Of a stretch of 64,000 nucleotides of DNA, positions 44,873 through 53,359 are shown one piece after another; positions within the stretch are counted from its first letter, which is position 1; each line of letters opens with the position of its first letter. Below the pieces are notes generated by a model. The model made no database searches. It was given only the letters and a program-made list of their open reading frames with translations, and was not told the DNA's origin. The stretch covers positions 1 to 64,000 of the forward strand of contig NZ_JACJTB010000038.1 in NCBI RefSeq assembly GCF_014698475.1. Reading direction: 5' to 3'. The position numbers and the translations under genes were made by a program. The stretch comes from Nostoc spongiaeforme FACHB-130. Its GTDB lineage: Bacteria; Cyanobacteriota; Cyanobacteriia; Cyanobacteriales; Nostocaceae.

Positions 44873-45916
44873 TCATCTAAATGGCGGAGAATAAAGCAAC
44901 CCACCCTTCGTCCAGAGTTGATTTTGACCACGGGCGAGATTGAGTTTGGTTTTGGGGCCGAGGTTGCGATCGTATACTTCCGCGTAATTACCAACGTGTT
45001 TGATGACTCTAGCAGCAAAATCGTTAGTTAAACCGAGTCCTTCACCTAAGTTACCTTCTGTGCCTAAAAAGCGTTTAATATCTGGATCGGTACTGTTAGC
45101 CATTTGCGCGACATTCTGAGAATTAATCCCCAATTCTTCGGCTTTGACAAGGGCATAAACTACCCATTTCACAATGTTGTTCCAGTTTGTGTTTCCTTTA
45201 GCAACTGCTGGCGCGAGGGGTTCAGAAGAAATCACTTCATCTAAAATCACGTTTTCTTCTGGTTTGGGTAGAGTTGTGCGGCGGGAAACCAAGGCGGAAC
45301 GGTCGGCTGTCACTCCGTCACAACGTCCTTCAGCGTAGGTGGCGAAGGTAATATTTACATCTTCAAAAACAACTGGTTTGTAGGTAATACCGCGTTTACG
45401 CATCTGGTCGGCTAAGTTTTGTTCGGTAGTTGTACCAGTCTGCACACAAATTGCTTTGTCTTTTAAGTCTGCTAATGACTTAATGTTGCTATTTTTGCGA
45501 ACCATGATGGCTTGACCATCATAAAAGACAACAGGTGCAAATTCTAAACCAACGGAGGTATCACGGCTGAGTGTCCAAGTTGTGTTGCGACTGAGAATAT
45601 CTACTTCCCCAGTTTGGACGGCGGTGAATCTTTCTTTGGCGTTGAGATTGCGAAATTCAATAGCATTGGGATCATCAAACATTGCTGCGGCTACAGCACG
45701 GCAAACATCTACATCAATACCATTGTATTTACCGTCAGTACCGACAAAGCTAAAACCGGGAATTTCGCCACTCACACCGCAAATTAACTGACGACGACTT
45801 TTAACTGTATCCGTGCGATCGCTGGTTGTCTTTGTTGTTTGGCTTGATTCTCCACTACAAGCAGCAAGTGTCAAGATTAAAGGTGCGATCGCTAGAATCC
45901 AAGCTGATTTCCACAT
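44873..45916 (-). CDS. natF: Amino-acid ABC transporter substrate-binding lipoprotein (NatF-like)
   Basis: This 347-residue periplasmic binding protein has signal peptide IAPLILTLAAC with Cys20 as lipid anchor. A family 3 solute-binding fold follows (RRQLICGVSGEIPGFSFVG ... GIDVDVCRAVAAAMF ... DKAICVQTGTTTEQNLAD). The natFGH-bgtA system takes up neutral and some acidic amino acids in Anabaena. Substrate here is inferred by synteny. The gene leads the operon; its promoter region is the 500-bp gap upstream, in which I saw no clear NtcA site. Confidence 0.88.
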   Translation of the reverse strand: MWKSAWILAIAPLILTLAACSGESSQTTKTTSDRTDTVKSRRQLICGVSGEIPGFSFVGTDGKYNGIDVDVCRAVAAAMFDDPNAIEFRNLNAKERFTAVQTGEVDILSRNTTWTLSRDTSVGLEFAPVVFYDGQAIMVRKNSNIKSLADLKDKAICVQTGTTTEQNLADQMRKRGITYKPVVFEDVNITFATYAEGRCDGVTADRSALVSRRTTLPKPEENVILDEVISSEPLAPAVAKGNTNWNNIVKWVVYALVKAEELGINSQNVAQMANSTDPDIKRFLGTEGNLGEGLGLTNDFAARVIKHVGNYAEVYDRNLGPKTKLNLARGQNQLWTKGGLLYSPPFR

Positions 45917-46418
45917 AAACTTTCGTGAATATTAAATCCTAAACAATGTGTTGACGACTACAATATTTTGGTAAAAAATTCAGTCGATGTTTGTAATATA
46001 AGACTTTTTGGAGATTTTTTAGCATCTGTGTTGTCAAGCAGTTTTATTTGAGTTTGGTGATCATCAGGCTTTAGATTCCAGACTTCTTCAAGAAATTGAG
46101 CATCTATTTTTTACTTAAAATTGGAAATTTATCTAGCTTTTTATTACTCATGGTATGTGCATTTTTAACTATTACTTGAAATACTGATTCTTGAAATACA
46201 AAAATTGTGAAATATTTTGTCCTTATGGGTACTTTCTCGAACATAATTTTCTTATTTCATAGAATTTAGACATATCAGTCGAAAAAATCCGAAATTATGC
46301 AGTATTTTATTGCATACTTCTCAACAAGCAGAAGTCGCCACATCAACCTAAACATAGACCCCTAGCAGGTTACACTAGTTTTGGTGACAGCCGCTCCACC
46401 ATTTCTTACGAGGCTTTT
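45917..46418. other. Divergent promoter region of natF and the YbjN gene
   Basis: This AT-rich spacer holds no open frame. It contains a fragment of the dispersed TTCTTCAAGAAAT palindrome (about 46085-46098). The YbjN start is preceded by GAGG at a spacing of five. I see no operator I can name. Confidence 0.4.
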
Positions 46419-46976
46419 ATGGGAGCAAATCTCGAACAGATTGCCAGTTACTTAGACAAACTAGGTTGGGACTACCGCTTTGATGATGAAGAAGACCGTA
46501 TTATCACAGGGGTGGAAGCTGATAACCTAGAAGATTTTCTGATAGTTGTTCAACTAGATGAGGAGGGAAAGTTTTTCCGCATTTTTGCGCCTCAAGTTTT
46601 GGCTGGAGTGCAAGACCATCCTTACAAAGCGGCGATTCTCCAGACGATGTTAGCCATTTCTTGGGAAACCAAAATGCTGCAATGGGAATATGACCCATCC
46701 GACGGCGAAATCCGTGCCATTATTGAATTTCCCCTGGAAGACTCGATTTTGACAGAAAAGCAATTTCAACGTTGTTTGAGTGGGTTAATTCAAATTGTCG
46801 ATAGTATAGCTATCCCTCGGTTGAAAGAAGTGATGGCTACAGGGGAAGATCCTGGAAACGTGGAAATTGGCGAAAGAATGTTACTCACGATTCAGGAAGA
46901 AGCACCAGGTTTACTGGAAATGTTAGAAAAGGCAATGGAGGCCAGAAAAAAACGAGGGACTTTTCCAAGTGACTGA
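46419..46976 (+). CDS. YbjN-domain protein
   Basis: This 185-residue acidic protein has the YbjN fold, which resembles type III secretion chaperones. The domain runs from IASYLDKLGWDYRF to about residue 135, with repeated strand-helix elements (FFRIFAPQVL, AILQTMLAISWETKML). YbjN proteins regulate stress and motility genes in enterobacteria; in cyanobacteria their role is unknown. It starts after an ACGAGG site and is followed 77 bp later by a DUF3318 gene in the same direction. Confidence 0.82.
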   Translation: MGANLEQIASYLDKLGWDYRFDDEEDRIITGVEADNLEDFLIVVQLDEEGKFFRIFAPQVLAGVQDHPYKAAILQTMLAISWETKMLQWEYDPSDGEIRAIIEFPLEDSILTEKQFQRCLSGLIQIVDSIAIPRLKEVMATGEDPGNVEIGERMLLTIQEEAPGLLEMLEKAMEARKKRGTFPSD

Positions 46977-47053
46977 GGCGGATCACCACTTAAATAGCTA
47001 TACTCCAAAGTGATACCCTCTCTATATACTGAAATTTTCTAGGGCTGGATTTT

Positions 47054-47698
47054 ATGACATCCTATGCAACCTCCTCTGCCAAAGCAGAAATGAGTGAACT
47101 CCGGCGATTAAAAGGCTTACTACCACCAGAATTGCAAAGCTGGGTCACAGTTGAAGGCACAACTGAGGTCAATCCACCCCTGATCCGCAGCGAAGAAATT
47201 GGTAAAGACCAAGTAGAAATTCAAATTGACTTGGTGAAATGGGATGCTCTGGCTATGGATCAGCGTAATCTGCTGTTCTGGCATGAAGTTGCCCGCATTC
47301 AAATGGATACAATTCCCAAAGATGGTTGGGAAATGGCAGCATTGGCTATTGGTTTAGGCGGTGCTGTGGGTGAATTGTGGGTACAAGATGGATTGTTGCT
47401 GGTGTTAGCCTTGGCGCTATGTGGTGTTTCTGGCTGGCGACTTTATCAAAAAAATAATGGCGAAAAGCAAATGCGAGAATTGCTGGATGCTGATGAAAAA
47501 GCGATCGCACTAGCAACTCGTTTTGGTTACAGTCTCCCCAATGCCTACAAGAGTCTCGGTAGTGCCTTGAAAACCTTAATTGATACTACTCCCAGCAAAC
47601 GCCAACGGTCTCGTTATGAAGCACGACTTTCTGCCCTCAAACGCAGCGCCAACAAGGCAAAAGCTAAATCTCGCTCTCCAGAGGATAGCGGACTGTAA
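47054..47698 (+). CDS. DUF3318 domain protein
   Basis: This 214-residue cyanobacterial protein has the DUF3318 pattern: MSELRRLKGLLPPELQSWV near residues 13-31, and RNLLFWHEVARIQMD. A hydrophobic pair follows (MAALAIGLGGAVGELWVQDGLLLVLALALCGVSGW). The C-terminus is positively charged (KRSANKAKAKSRS). HEVAR is reminiscent of a zinc-protease HExxH-like site but lacks the second His. The function is not known. It is likely a membrane protein with two segments. A hairpin follows the stop by 15 bp. Confidence 0.85.
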   Translation: MTSYATSSAKAEMSELRRLKGLLPPELQSWVTVEGTTEVNPPLIRSEEIGKDQVEIQIDLVKWDALAMDQRNLLFWHEVARIQMDTIPKDGWEMAALAIGLGGAVGELWVQDGLLLVLALALCGVSGWRLYQKNNGEKQMRELLDADEKAIALATRFGYSLPNAYKSLGSALKTLIDTTPSKRQRSRYEARLSALKRSANKAKAKSRSPEDSGL

Positions 47699-47712
47699 CT
47701 ACAAAGAATTTC

Positions 47713-47735
47713 TTGGGTGGGCAGTACCCACCCAA
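47713..47735. terminator. Bidirectional hairpin between convergent genes
   Basis: TTGGGTGGG/CCCACCCAA with loop CAGTA lies between the stops of the DUF3318 and phytase-like genes. No T run follows, so termination strength is uncertain. Confidence 0.55.
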
Positions 47736-47747
47736 AGCAGTATTTAT

Positions 47748-49235
47748 TTACTTTTGCACAGATTTAAACTGTCGCTTCACAAATAAACTACTAGCAGCCA
47801 GTAAAATTAGTCCCGCCGTTGTGGTTGGTTCGGGAACTCTTGCTGGTGGTACAAATCCTGCCAATTCTTCTTGACTGGCGTTTAAGGCGTAAACAAAAGT
47901 TGGAATTAAAGACTGTCCTGTAGGACAACCGCTATCAATGGGGACTTGAGAGAAGTTAGTCCCATCTGTACACACATCAAATTGTTCATTATCGCCATTT
48001 TGGGTCACGCTGAAGTCGTTATCTGTCCCGACAATCAAGGCGTAAGAACCATCAGCAAGTTGCGGCCCAATTGCCAACCCTTCAAATTTTTCGGGAATGG
48101 TTTGTCCAGCATTTCTCAGAAATTCGGCAATATCAGCAAACAAAGTCTTACTGACGGGTGTGATTCCAGCAGGTAAATCATTGATACCTGTCAAGCTAAT
48201 ATCACTCACATTGGTTGCACCAGTCAAATCAATTTTGTAGATGCGTTTACTAGCAACAGGAATCGCACCTGTGGGATCTTCCACACCCACACCACGATTA
48301 TCCCGTTCCAAAACTAAAAATTCGTTATTGTTCAAGGCTGTAATGGAGCTAATACCAATATTGCGTCCTTGAGAATTGGCTCCAAAAGTATCATCAGGAA
48401 CACGGGCATTAATATCTGCCAAGCTTTCTAGCTGATAGATGTATTGAGCAGTACTATTCCCGGTGTTAGTGTCAAATTCCACTATTCGTAAATTGCGGCT
48501 GCGTCGCCCATCTGGGGAACCTTCATTAACTAACGGGTCTTGCAACATAGCAAATAGGCGGCTACCGTCTGGGCTGAGGGTTACGCCTTCAAAGCCACGA
48601 TTGTCTTGACGACCAGTGGAAATTGTGGGACGACCATCAACATAGTTAATTGTGCTGTCATTTTGTCTGGGGATCAGATTGCTGGGGGTGTTAAATGCCC
48701 GGAGAAAGGAACCAGTCGGGCTAAATTCGTAGACAGAGGGGCCATATTCATCAGAAACGTAGAAATTCCCATTCGGAGCGATCGCAAATCCTTCTGGGTC
48801 AAAACTGCGACCAAGAAGGCTGGCATTTCCATTGAGGATTCCGGGATTTAAGCCGTTAAAGTTTTGACCATTTTGGGTGAAGATAATCGTGTCTAGTAAT
48901 TGGAAATTACTGATGGCTCCTGTATTTTGGTCAACATCCAAAGAAAATTTCTGCACTCGTGGATTGTAGCTGATGACACCACCACCGGGGCCGCGATCAG
49001 CCAGGCTATAGTACACATTATTAGAGCGATCGTAGTACAAGTCAGAGAAAAACCCCAGGCGATTGGTGTTGGCGCTATTCGTACTAGAAGCAGATAAATC
49101 TGTACTACCACCGGGAATTGTGATGCCATTAACCAAAGAAACTGCACTAGCAGTTGTGGCCGATCCGGTAATACTAACTACGGCAGTGACCAGGGAAAAA
49201 CTGAATCCAGAAATCCAATGCTTGACAGAAATCAT
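47748..49235 (-). CDS. Exported phytase-like esterase-like protein with PEP-CTERM
   Basis: This 495-residue protein is taken from the ATG at 49235, which follows AAGG; a GTG lies at 49256. A signal peptide (FSFSLVTAVVSITGSATTASA) precedes a beta-propeller-type domain of the 'esterase-like activity of phytase' family. That domain shows FDPEGFAIAPNGNFYVSDEYGPSVYEF, GFEGVTLSPDGSRLFAMLQDP and NNEFLVLERDNRG. The C-terminal PEP-CTERM signal reads VPEPTTTAGLILLAASSLFVKRQFK. It is probably secreted or surface bound. Enzymatic activity is not proven for the family. Confidence 0.86.
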   Translation of the reverse strand: MISVKHWISGFSFSLVTAVVSITGSATTASAVSLVNGITIPGGSTDLSASSTNSANTNRLGFFSDLYYDRSNNVYYSLADRGPGGGVISYNPRVQKFSLDVDQNTGAISNFQLLDTIIFTQNGQNFNGLNPGILNGNASLLGRSFDPEGFAIAPNGNFYVSDEYGPSVYEFSPTGSFLRAFNTPSNLIPRQNDSTINYVDGRPTISTGRQDNRGFEGVTLSPDGSRLFAMLQDPLVNEGSPDGRRSRNLRIVEFDTNTGNSTAQYIYQLESLADINARVPDDTFGANSQGRNIGISSITALNNNEFLVLERDNRGVGVEDPTGAIPVASKRIYKIDLTGATNVSDISLTGINDLPAGITPVSKTLFADIAEFLRNAGQTIPEKFEGLAIGPQLADGSYALIVGTDNDFSVTQNGDNEQFDVCTDGTNFSQVPIDSGCPTGQSLIPTFVYALNASQEELAGFVPPARVPEPTTTAGLILLAASSLFVKRQFKSVQK

Positions 49236-49412
49236 GTACACCTTGCAAAAAGACACAGTGGTTTCAGCTTTGGACTTCTAGATTAAAGAAAGGTTATCGA
49301 AAAATTAAGGTAGTCAATATCACATGGTTACTTAATAGAATACGGTTTTGACATGGGAAAATCTTCATCAAAGTTTCATACTACTCAGCACTTAGCACTC
49401 AACACTTTTTCT

Positions 49413-50210
49413 TCACAATTGATTGAGCATTTTATGAGTTTGCGGTACAACCCGGACATGAGGCACAAACTTTTTCATTAAAGCTTGCCACATCAGCACT
49501 TGGTCGGGATTCGGGGCGAGTATGGGTGTAGTAGTGAACTGTTCAGAAGCAGGTAATGGGGTGACTGGTTGTAAAAAAACAGGAACCTTGGGATTGATAT
49601 CTGCTATCAGTAAAGCTGTTTTTTGCAACTCATCGGGATTGGTACTTTGCGAAATAATTATCTTGACAAAAACATCCAAAGATGGGTTGTTGTGGCATAA
49701 TTGGAGAAATTTTGTATGTTCTTGCCAATAAGTCTCGCCGCTAACGCTAGGCAGTTTCCAATCCATACCCACAGAGTCTAGGTAAGGCAAAATCATCGCC
49801 AGTTGTTCTGGGCGATGTCCCCCAGTCTCTAGGTATATTGGTAAAGCAGTAAGCGATCGCACTTGGGGCAGAAATTCATACAAAAAAGGGGCATGTAAAA
49901 GCGGCTCACCGCCAGTCAGGCTAATGCTATCGTGTAGCAACGGTAGATTTTGACGTTTAATCCAGTCGAGTAATATGGTTAAGGGGACGGGATTAGAGTG
50001 AATTTCAAACTCTCGTGATCCAGGTGATCGTTCTACCTTACAGGTAGTGGGTGCATTCCATGTGTGGGAGCTATCGCAAAAATGACAGCGTAAGTCACAC
50101 AAAGCAAAGCGAATAAAAATTTGACGTGTCCCGACATTCAATCCTTCCCCTTGAATAGCAGAAAAGACCTCAATCAGTCGTGCGGTAGGTTCTGTAGTGT
50201 TAGCAGTCAT
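49413..50210 (-). CDS. queE: 7-carboxy-7-deazaguanine synthase QueE
   Basis: This is a 265-residue radical SAM enzyme of queuosine synthesis that rearranges carboxy-tetrahydropterin to 7-carboxy-7-deazaguanine. I start at the ATG at 50210 (MTANTTEPTARLIEVFSAIQGEG); the frame extends to 50297 with sequence unlike the family. The cluster motif is CDLRCHFC (C-x3-C-x2-C). SLTGGEPLLH and LPIYLETGGH (SAM and substrate contacts) follow. With queF it marks an active preQ1/queuosine pathway. Confidence 0.92.
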   Translation of the reverse strand: MTANTTEPTARLIEVFSAIQGEGLNVGTRQIFIRFALCDLRCHFCDSSHTWNAPTTCKVERSPGSREFEIHSNPVPLTILLDWIKRQNLPLLHDSISLTGGEPLLHAPFLYEFLPQVRSLTALPIYLETGGHRPEQLAMILPYLDSVGMDWKLPSVSGETYWQEHTKFLQLCHNNPSLDVFVKIIISQSTNPDELQKTALLIADINPKVPVFLQPVTPLPASEQFTTTPILAPNPDQVLMWQALMKKFVPHVRVVPQTHKMLNQL

Positions 50211-50503
50211 GGGATAGTAGCAAAGCGATCGCGCCGTGGCGATATTAAAACAAGTACATTTTTGTGTTCTTGTTCTATTGTGAATCGTCCTTGGCAATCT
50301 CGGCTCTAAACCCAGATAACTACAGTCAAAAGCAAAAAGGAGCAGAAGGTAAAAATGTAAAAATATTACTGTTCTTAGCCTTATGCTTTCAAAACGTCCT
50401 TACCACCCCAACTACAGCGAAAAATCAGTCTTTGTTCCTACCCCTGAAATTTGAGGTTCAGTGATTTTCTAGGACAAAATAATGTTTGGCAGATTAAATT
50501 TAC

Positions 50504-51553
50504 ATGGCAACGAAAGTGCAGAGCTTCATGACTAGCCAACCCACAGAGGTAAATTTCCCAGTTACTTCCCTCAATGAAACGGCGATAGTGCAGGTATCGG
50601 CGCGGTTAAGCGTGCTAGAAGCAGTCGGCTTTAAACAAACCTGCCAAGACCTGATCGCCGCCAACCCACATCTTAAGAAAATCATCGTTGATTTTCACCA
50701 GACGATTTTTATGGACAGTAGTGGTTTAGGCGCTCTGGTCAGTAATTACAAAATTGCTCAAGAAAGAGGAATTACCCTCATTCTGCGAGATGTTACCCCC
50801 CAAGTTATGGCGGTACTAACTCTGACAGGATTAGATCAAGTCTTTCCAATGGAGTCTAGTGGCGAAGCCGCATTTATCGCAGCAGAAAATGATATAGAAG
50901 TCTCTAAAAATAGTTCTCGTAAACTAGAGCAACTTCCTACCACTCATCCCTCTATAGCCTCTTGGATGAAACGCTTGATTGATATAGTGGGTTCACTAGT
51001 GGGTTTAGTGATTACAGGAATATTGCTGATCCCGATTGTTATTGCAATTACAATTGATGATCCTGGCCCGATTTTCTTTAGTCAAACTCGCTGCGGCTGG
51101 ATGGGTAAGCGATTTAAAATTTGGAAATTTCGCTCTATGTGTGTAGATGCGGAAGCCAAAAAAGCTTTAGTCAAAAATCAAGTACAGGGTGCATTTTTTA
51201 AGAATGACAATGACCCCAGAATTACTAAAGTCGGGCGATTTTTACGGCGCACAAGTTTAGATGAATTGCCACAATTTTGGAATGTTTTAAAAGGTGATAT
51301 GAGTTTAGTAGGTACTAGACCACCAACACCTGATGAAGTTGAACGTTACGAAGTACCAGAGTGGCAACGTTTAGACGTAAAACCAGGAATGACTGGAGAA
51401 TGGCAAGTGAATGGTCGGTCTACAGTCCGCAGTTTTGAAGATGTGATTCGCCTGGATTTGCAATATCAAAAAAATTGGAGTTTGCTGTACGATTTAAAGT
51501 TAATTTTGAAAACTGTTGCTATTTTGTTTAACAAAAAAAGTGGCGCTGTTTAG
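50504..51553 (+). CDS. STAS domain-sugar transferase fusion
   Basis: This is a 349-residue two-part protein. Residues 1 to about 125 form a STAS (anti-sigma-factor antagonist-like) domain with the phosphorylatable Ser in FMDSSGLGALVS. The rest is a bacterial sugar transferase of the WcaJ/PglC type with one membrane helix (IVGSLVGLVITGILLIPIVIAI). Its catalytic loops are DDPGPIFFSQTR, KFRSM and SLDELPQFWNVLKGDMSLVGTRP. Such enzymes load the first sugar phosphate on undecaprenyl phosphate for exopolysaccharide. The STAS half could put this under partner-switch kinase control. A hairpin terminator follows 42 bp later. Confidence 0.9.
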   Translation: MATKVQSFMTSQPTEVNFPVTSLNETAIVQVSARLSVLEAVGFKQTCQDLIAANPHLKKIIVDFHQTIFMDSSGLGALVSNYKIAQERGITLILRDVTPQVMAVLTLTGLDQVFPMESSGEAAFIAAENDIEVSKNSSRKLEQLPTTHPSIASWMKRLIDIVGSLVGLVITGILLIPIVIAITIDDPGPIFFSQTRCGWMGKRFKIWKFRSMCVDAEAKKALVKNQVQGAFFKNDNDPRITKVGRFLRRTSLDELPQFWNVLKGDMSLVGTRPPTPDEVERYEVPEWQRLDVKPGMTGEWQVNGRSTVRSFEDVIRLDLQYQKNWSLLYDLKLILKTVAILFNKKSGAV

Positions 51554-51595
51554 CAAAAATATAATTTTAAATTTGTCAGTCAAATATGCTTATTC

Positions 51596-51630
51596 AGATA
51601 CCCGATTGTGAAAAAGTCGGGTATCTTGTT
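51596..51630 (+). terminator. Terminator after the STAS-sugar transferase gene
   Basis: AGATACCCGA/TCGGGTATCT with an 11-base loop, then TTGTTTG. The same palindrome family as at 29073-29108. Confidence 0.7.
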
Positions 51631-51666
51631 TGTGAGGAATGATTTACAGCTACTATAATTTAGCTG

Positions 51667-51915
51667 TTAAACTTTGCCATTGCGGCGATCGCACCGATAT
51701 GGATAAAGCCATTCACATCTGAATAAACCAAGCGTATGCTTTTCTAAAAAGGTTCCAGCATGATACTTACTTGAGATATTAATTCCAGCCTTTGTTTTAA
51801 TTTCATATAGTTTAGGAAAGGCAGCCGCTAAAATAGCGATCGCAGCTAATAAATAAAATGCTGGGGTTCTAAGTTTGCCAAATCTACAAGAATTGCTGTT
51901 GACTTTACGAGACAT
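51667..51915 (-). CDS. Small hypothetical membrane protein (82 aa)
   Basis: No known family. There is one hydrophobic segment (PAFYLLAAIAILAAAFPKLY) after a short basic start. The polar C-terminus has two Cys (FRCEWLYPYRCDRRNGKV). It lies 35 bp downstream of the HNH gene in the same direction, which gives mild support that it is a gene. Confidence 0.5.
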   Translation of the reverse strand: MSRKVNSNSCRFGKLRTPAFYLLAAIAILAAAFPKLYEIKTKAGINISSKYHAGTFLEKHTLGLFRCEWLYPYRCDRRNGKV

Positions 51916-51950
51916 ACAAATTCAAAACTAACAGCCTATTCTAGATTAGC

Positions 51951-52196
51951 CTAACTTTGAAAATGTCGCCGAAAACGCTGATCTGTTTTGTCAGATTTTT
52001 TGAGATTACAAGTCAAGCAAAGAGTGTGTAAATTGCTGATATCATTTTGACCACCACGCGCCAAAGCAATGATATGGTCAATTGTCAAATTAGTTTCTAA
52101 GTCCGTCTTACCGCAGCTTTGACATTGATATTTATCACGTTGAAATACATATTGTCTAACTTCAGGTGGTATGCGAATCCGGGGGGTTTTATTCAT
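51951..52196 (-). CDS. HNH endonuclease
   Basis: This 81-residue protein is a minimal HNH nuclease of the McrA type. Zinc Cys pairs CQSCG and CLTCN, the HNH core TIDHIIALARGGQNDISNLHTLC and the basic N-terminus (RIRIPPEVRQYVFQRD) are all present. Free-standing HNH proteins of this size are common in cyanobacteria and their target is unknown. It is divergent from the GlsB-type gene at 52351. Confidence 0.9.
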   Translation of the reverse strand: MNKTPRIRIPPEVRQYVFQRDKYQCQSCGKTDLETNLTIDHIIALARGGQNDISNLHTLCLTCNLKKSDKTDQRFRRHFQS

Positions 52197-52350
52197 ACAT
52201 TATCCTCGTGAATCATCCGACATAGATTGTCAACAAAAGTAGATTGAAGAAGACATTACATTTATCTTGCCATAATACTTATTTCTTGAGGTAGAAGGAA
52301 AAGCAAGTAGCTCTCAATAACATACGGGGAGAATCTTTGCAGAATTAATT

Positions 52351-52623
52351 ATGAATATTATTGCTTGGATTATCTTAGGTTTGATTGCTGGAGCCATTGC
52401 TAAGGCTATTTATCCTGGCCGTCAAGGTGGTGGCATTTTGACAACTATGGTTTTAGGAATCATCGGTGCTTTAATTGGCGGAACTCTGGTGACATTGTTA
52501 GAAACTGGCAGGTTTCAATTTACTGCGGCAACACTGAGTATCCCAGGAGTAATTGTTGCCATTATTGGCGCAATTATTGCTATTTTTATCTGGAATTTAC
52601 TTACTAATCGCCCCAGTTATTAA
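52351..52623 (+). CDS. GlsB/YeaQ/YmgE family stress membrane protein
   Basis: This 90-residue inner-membrane protein has three hydrophobic segments and the family pattern IIAWIILGLIAGAIAKAIYPGRQGGG, then VLGIIGALIGG and IIGAIIAIFIWNL. Members of the transglycosylase-associated family are induced by stress; molecular function is unknown. A terminator hairpin follows 58 bp after the stop. Confidence 0.9.
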   Translation: MNIIAWIILGLIAGAIAKAIYPGRQGGGILTTMVLGIIGALIGGTLVTLLETGRFQFTAATLSIPGVIVAIIGAIIAIFIWNLLTNRPSY

Positions 52624-52680
52624 TTGCATAAAGAGTTATGGTTAGGCCGAGTTTGTTGTTACAATCAATCATAAATATCA

Positions 52681-52713
52681 AAAACTCCACTTTTATTTAA
52701 AGTGGAGTTTTTT
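52681..52713 (+). terminator. Rho-independent terminator
   Basis: Stem AAAACTCCACTTT/AAAGTGGAGTTTT (13 bp) with a five-base loop, then a T run, after the GlsB-type gene. Confidence 0.9.
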
Positions 52714-52836
52714 GTATAAAACTAAAAGCTGAAAGCCAAAATTATAGCCTTAGTCTCATAGCTGAGTATAGTATTGATTAATCAAAGCATTGAATCTACT
52801 AGCTTTCTCCTCAGCACTCAAAACTTTACTCTATAT

Positions 52837-53019
52837 TTAGTCTATAGCTTTTTTAAGTTCATCTTTGATGTTTTCTGTGGTGTGAATTACGTTCGCCTCC
52901 GCTTGTTTAGCTTTACCTTCAGCCTTATCTGCGGGATTACCTGTAACTTCACCAACTACTTCCTGCACTTTACCTTCAATATTTTTAGCAGTTGCTTCGA
53001 TGCGGTTTTCGATACTCAT
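52837..53019 (-). CDS. CsbD family stress protein
   Basis: This 60-residue hydrophilic protein has the CsbD pattern (MSIENRIEATAKNIEGKVQEVVGEVTGNPADKAEGKAKQAE). It is made under general stress in bacteria; molecular role unknown. It is convergent with the GlsB-type stress gene, which may point to shared conditions. Confidence 0.92.
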   Translation of the reverse strand: MSIENRIEATAKNIEGKVQEVVGEVTGNPADKAEGKAKQAEANVIHTTENIKDELKKAID

Positions 53020-53359
53020 ATTTTTTACCTTGACTATTTGTAAACTAAGGAAAAAATATCAGGATTTTCGATTTTGATGTATCTATCAAATGATATAACA
53101 ATTAATTATTATTAATATCTTTAGACAGATATACGAAAATAATTTACGCTGGGTTGTCTGTTGAGAATGGGTATGAGAGTTTTGGCTTACCTAAACTTCT
53201 ATACTCCTGCGCCCTATGCGAGACTCTTGATTTTACATCTCACTACGTAACTTCTGATAATGAATGATGAATGTTAGAGGATTGGTTCTCAGCTTGCACT
53301 GACAGAAAGTCGCAGAGAGTGAAATACTAATCCTGCGGATGTCTTATGGCTCAAGGTAG
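53020..53359. other. Intergenic region with degraded MITE-like sequence
   Basis: Bases 53150-53260 resemble a worn family A element (GGTTGTCTGTTGAGAATGGGT to CTCACTACGTAACTTCTG). The remainder is AT-rich without features. It holds the promoters of the divergent CsbD and CBS-HEPN genes. Confidence 0.45.

Noticed and set aside
45917-46418. NtcA-type operator (GTAN8TAC) upstream of natF
   Set aside because: I looked for it because amino-acid transport genes may be nitrogen regulated, but no convincing match was seen.
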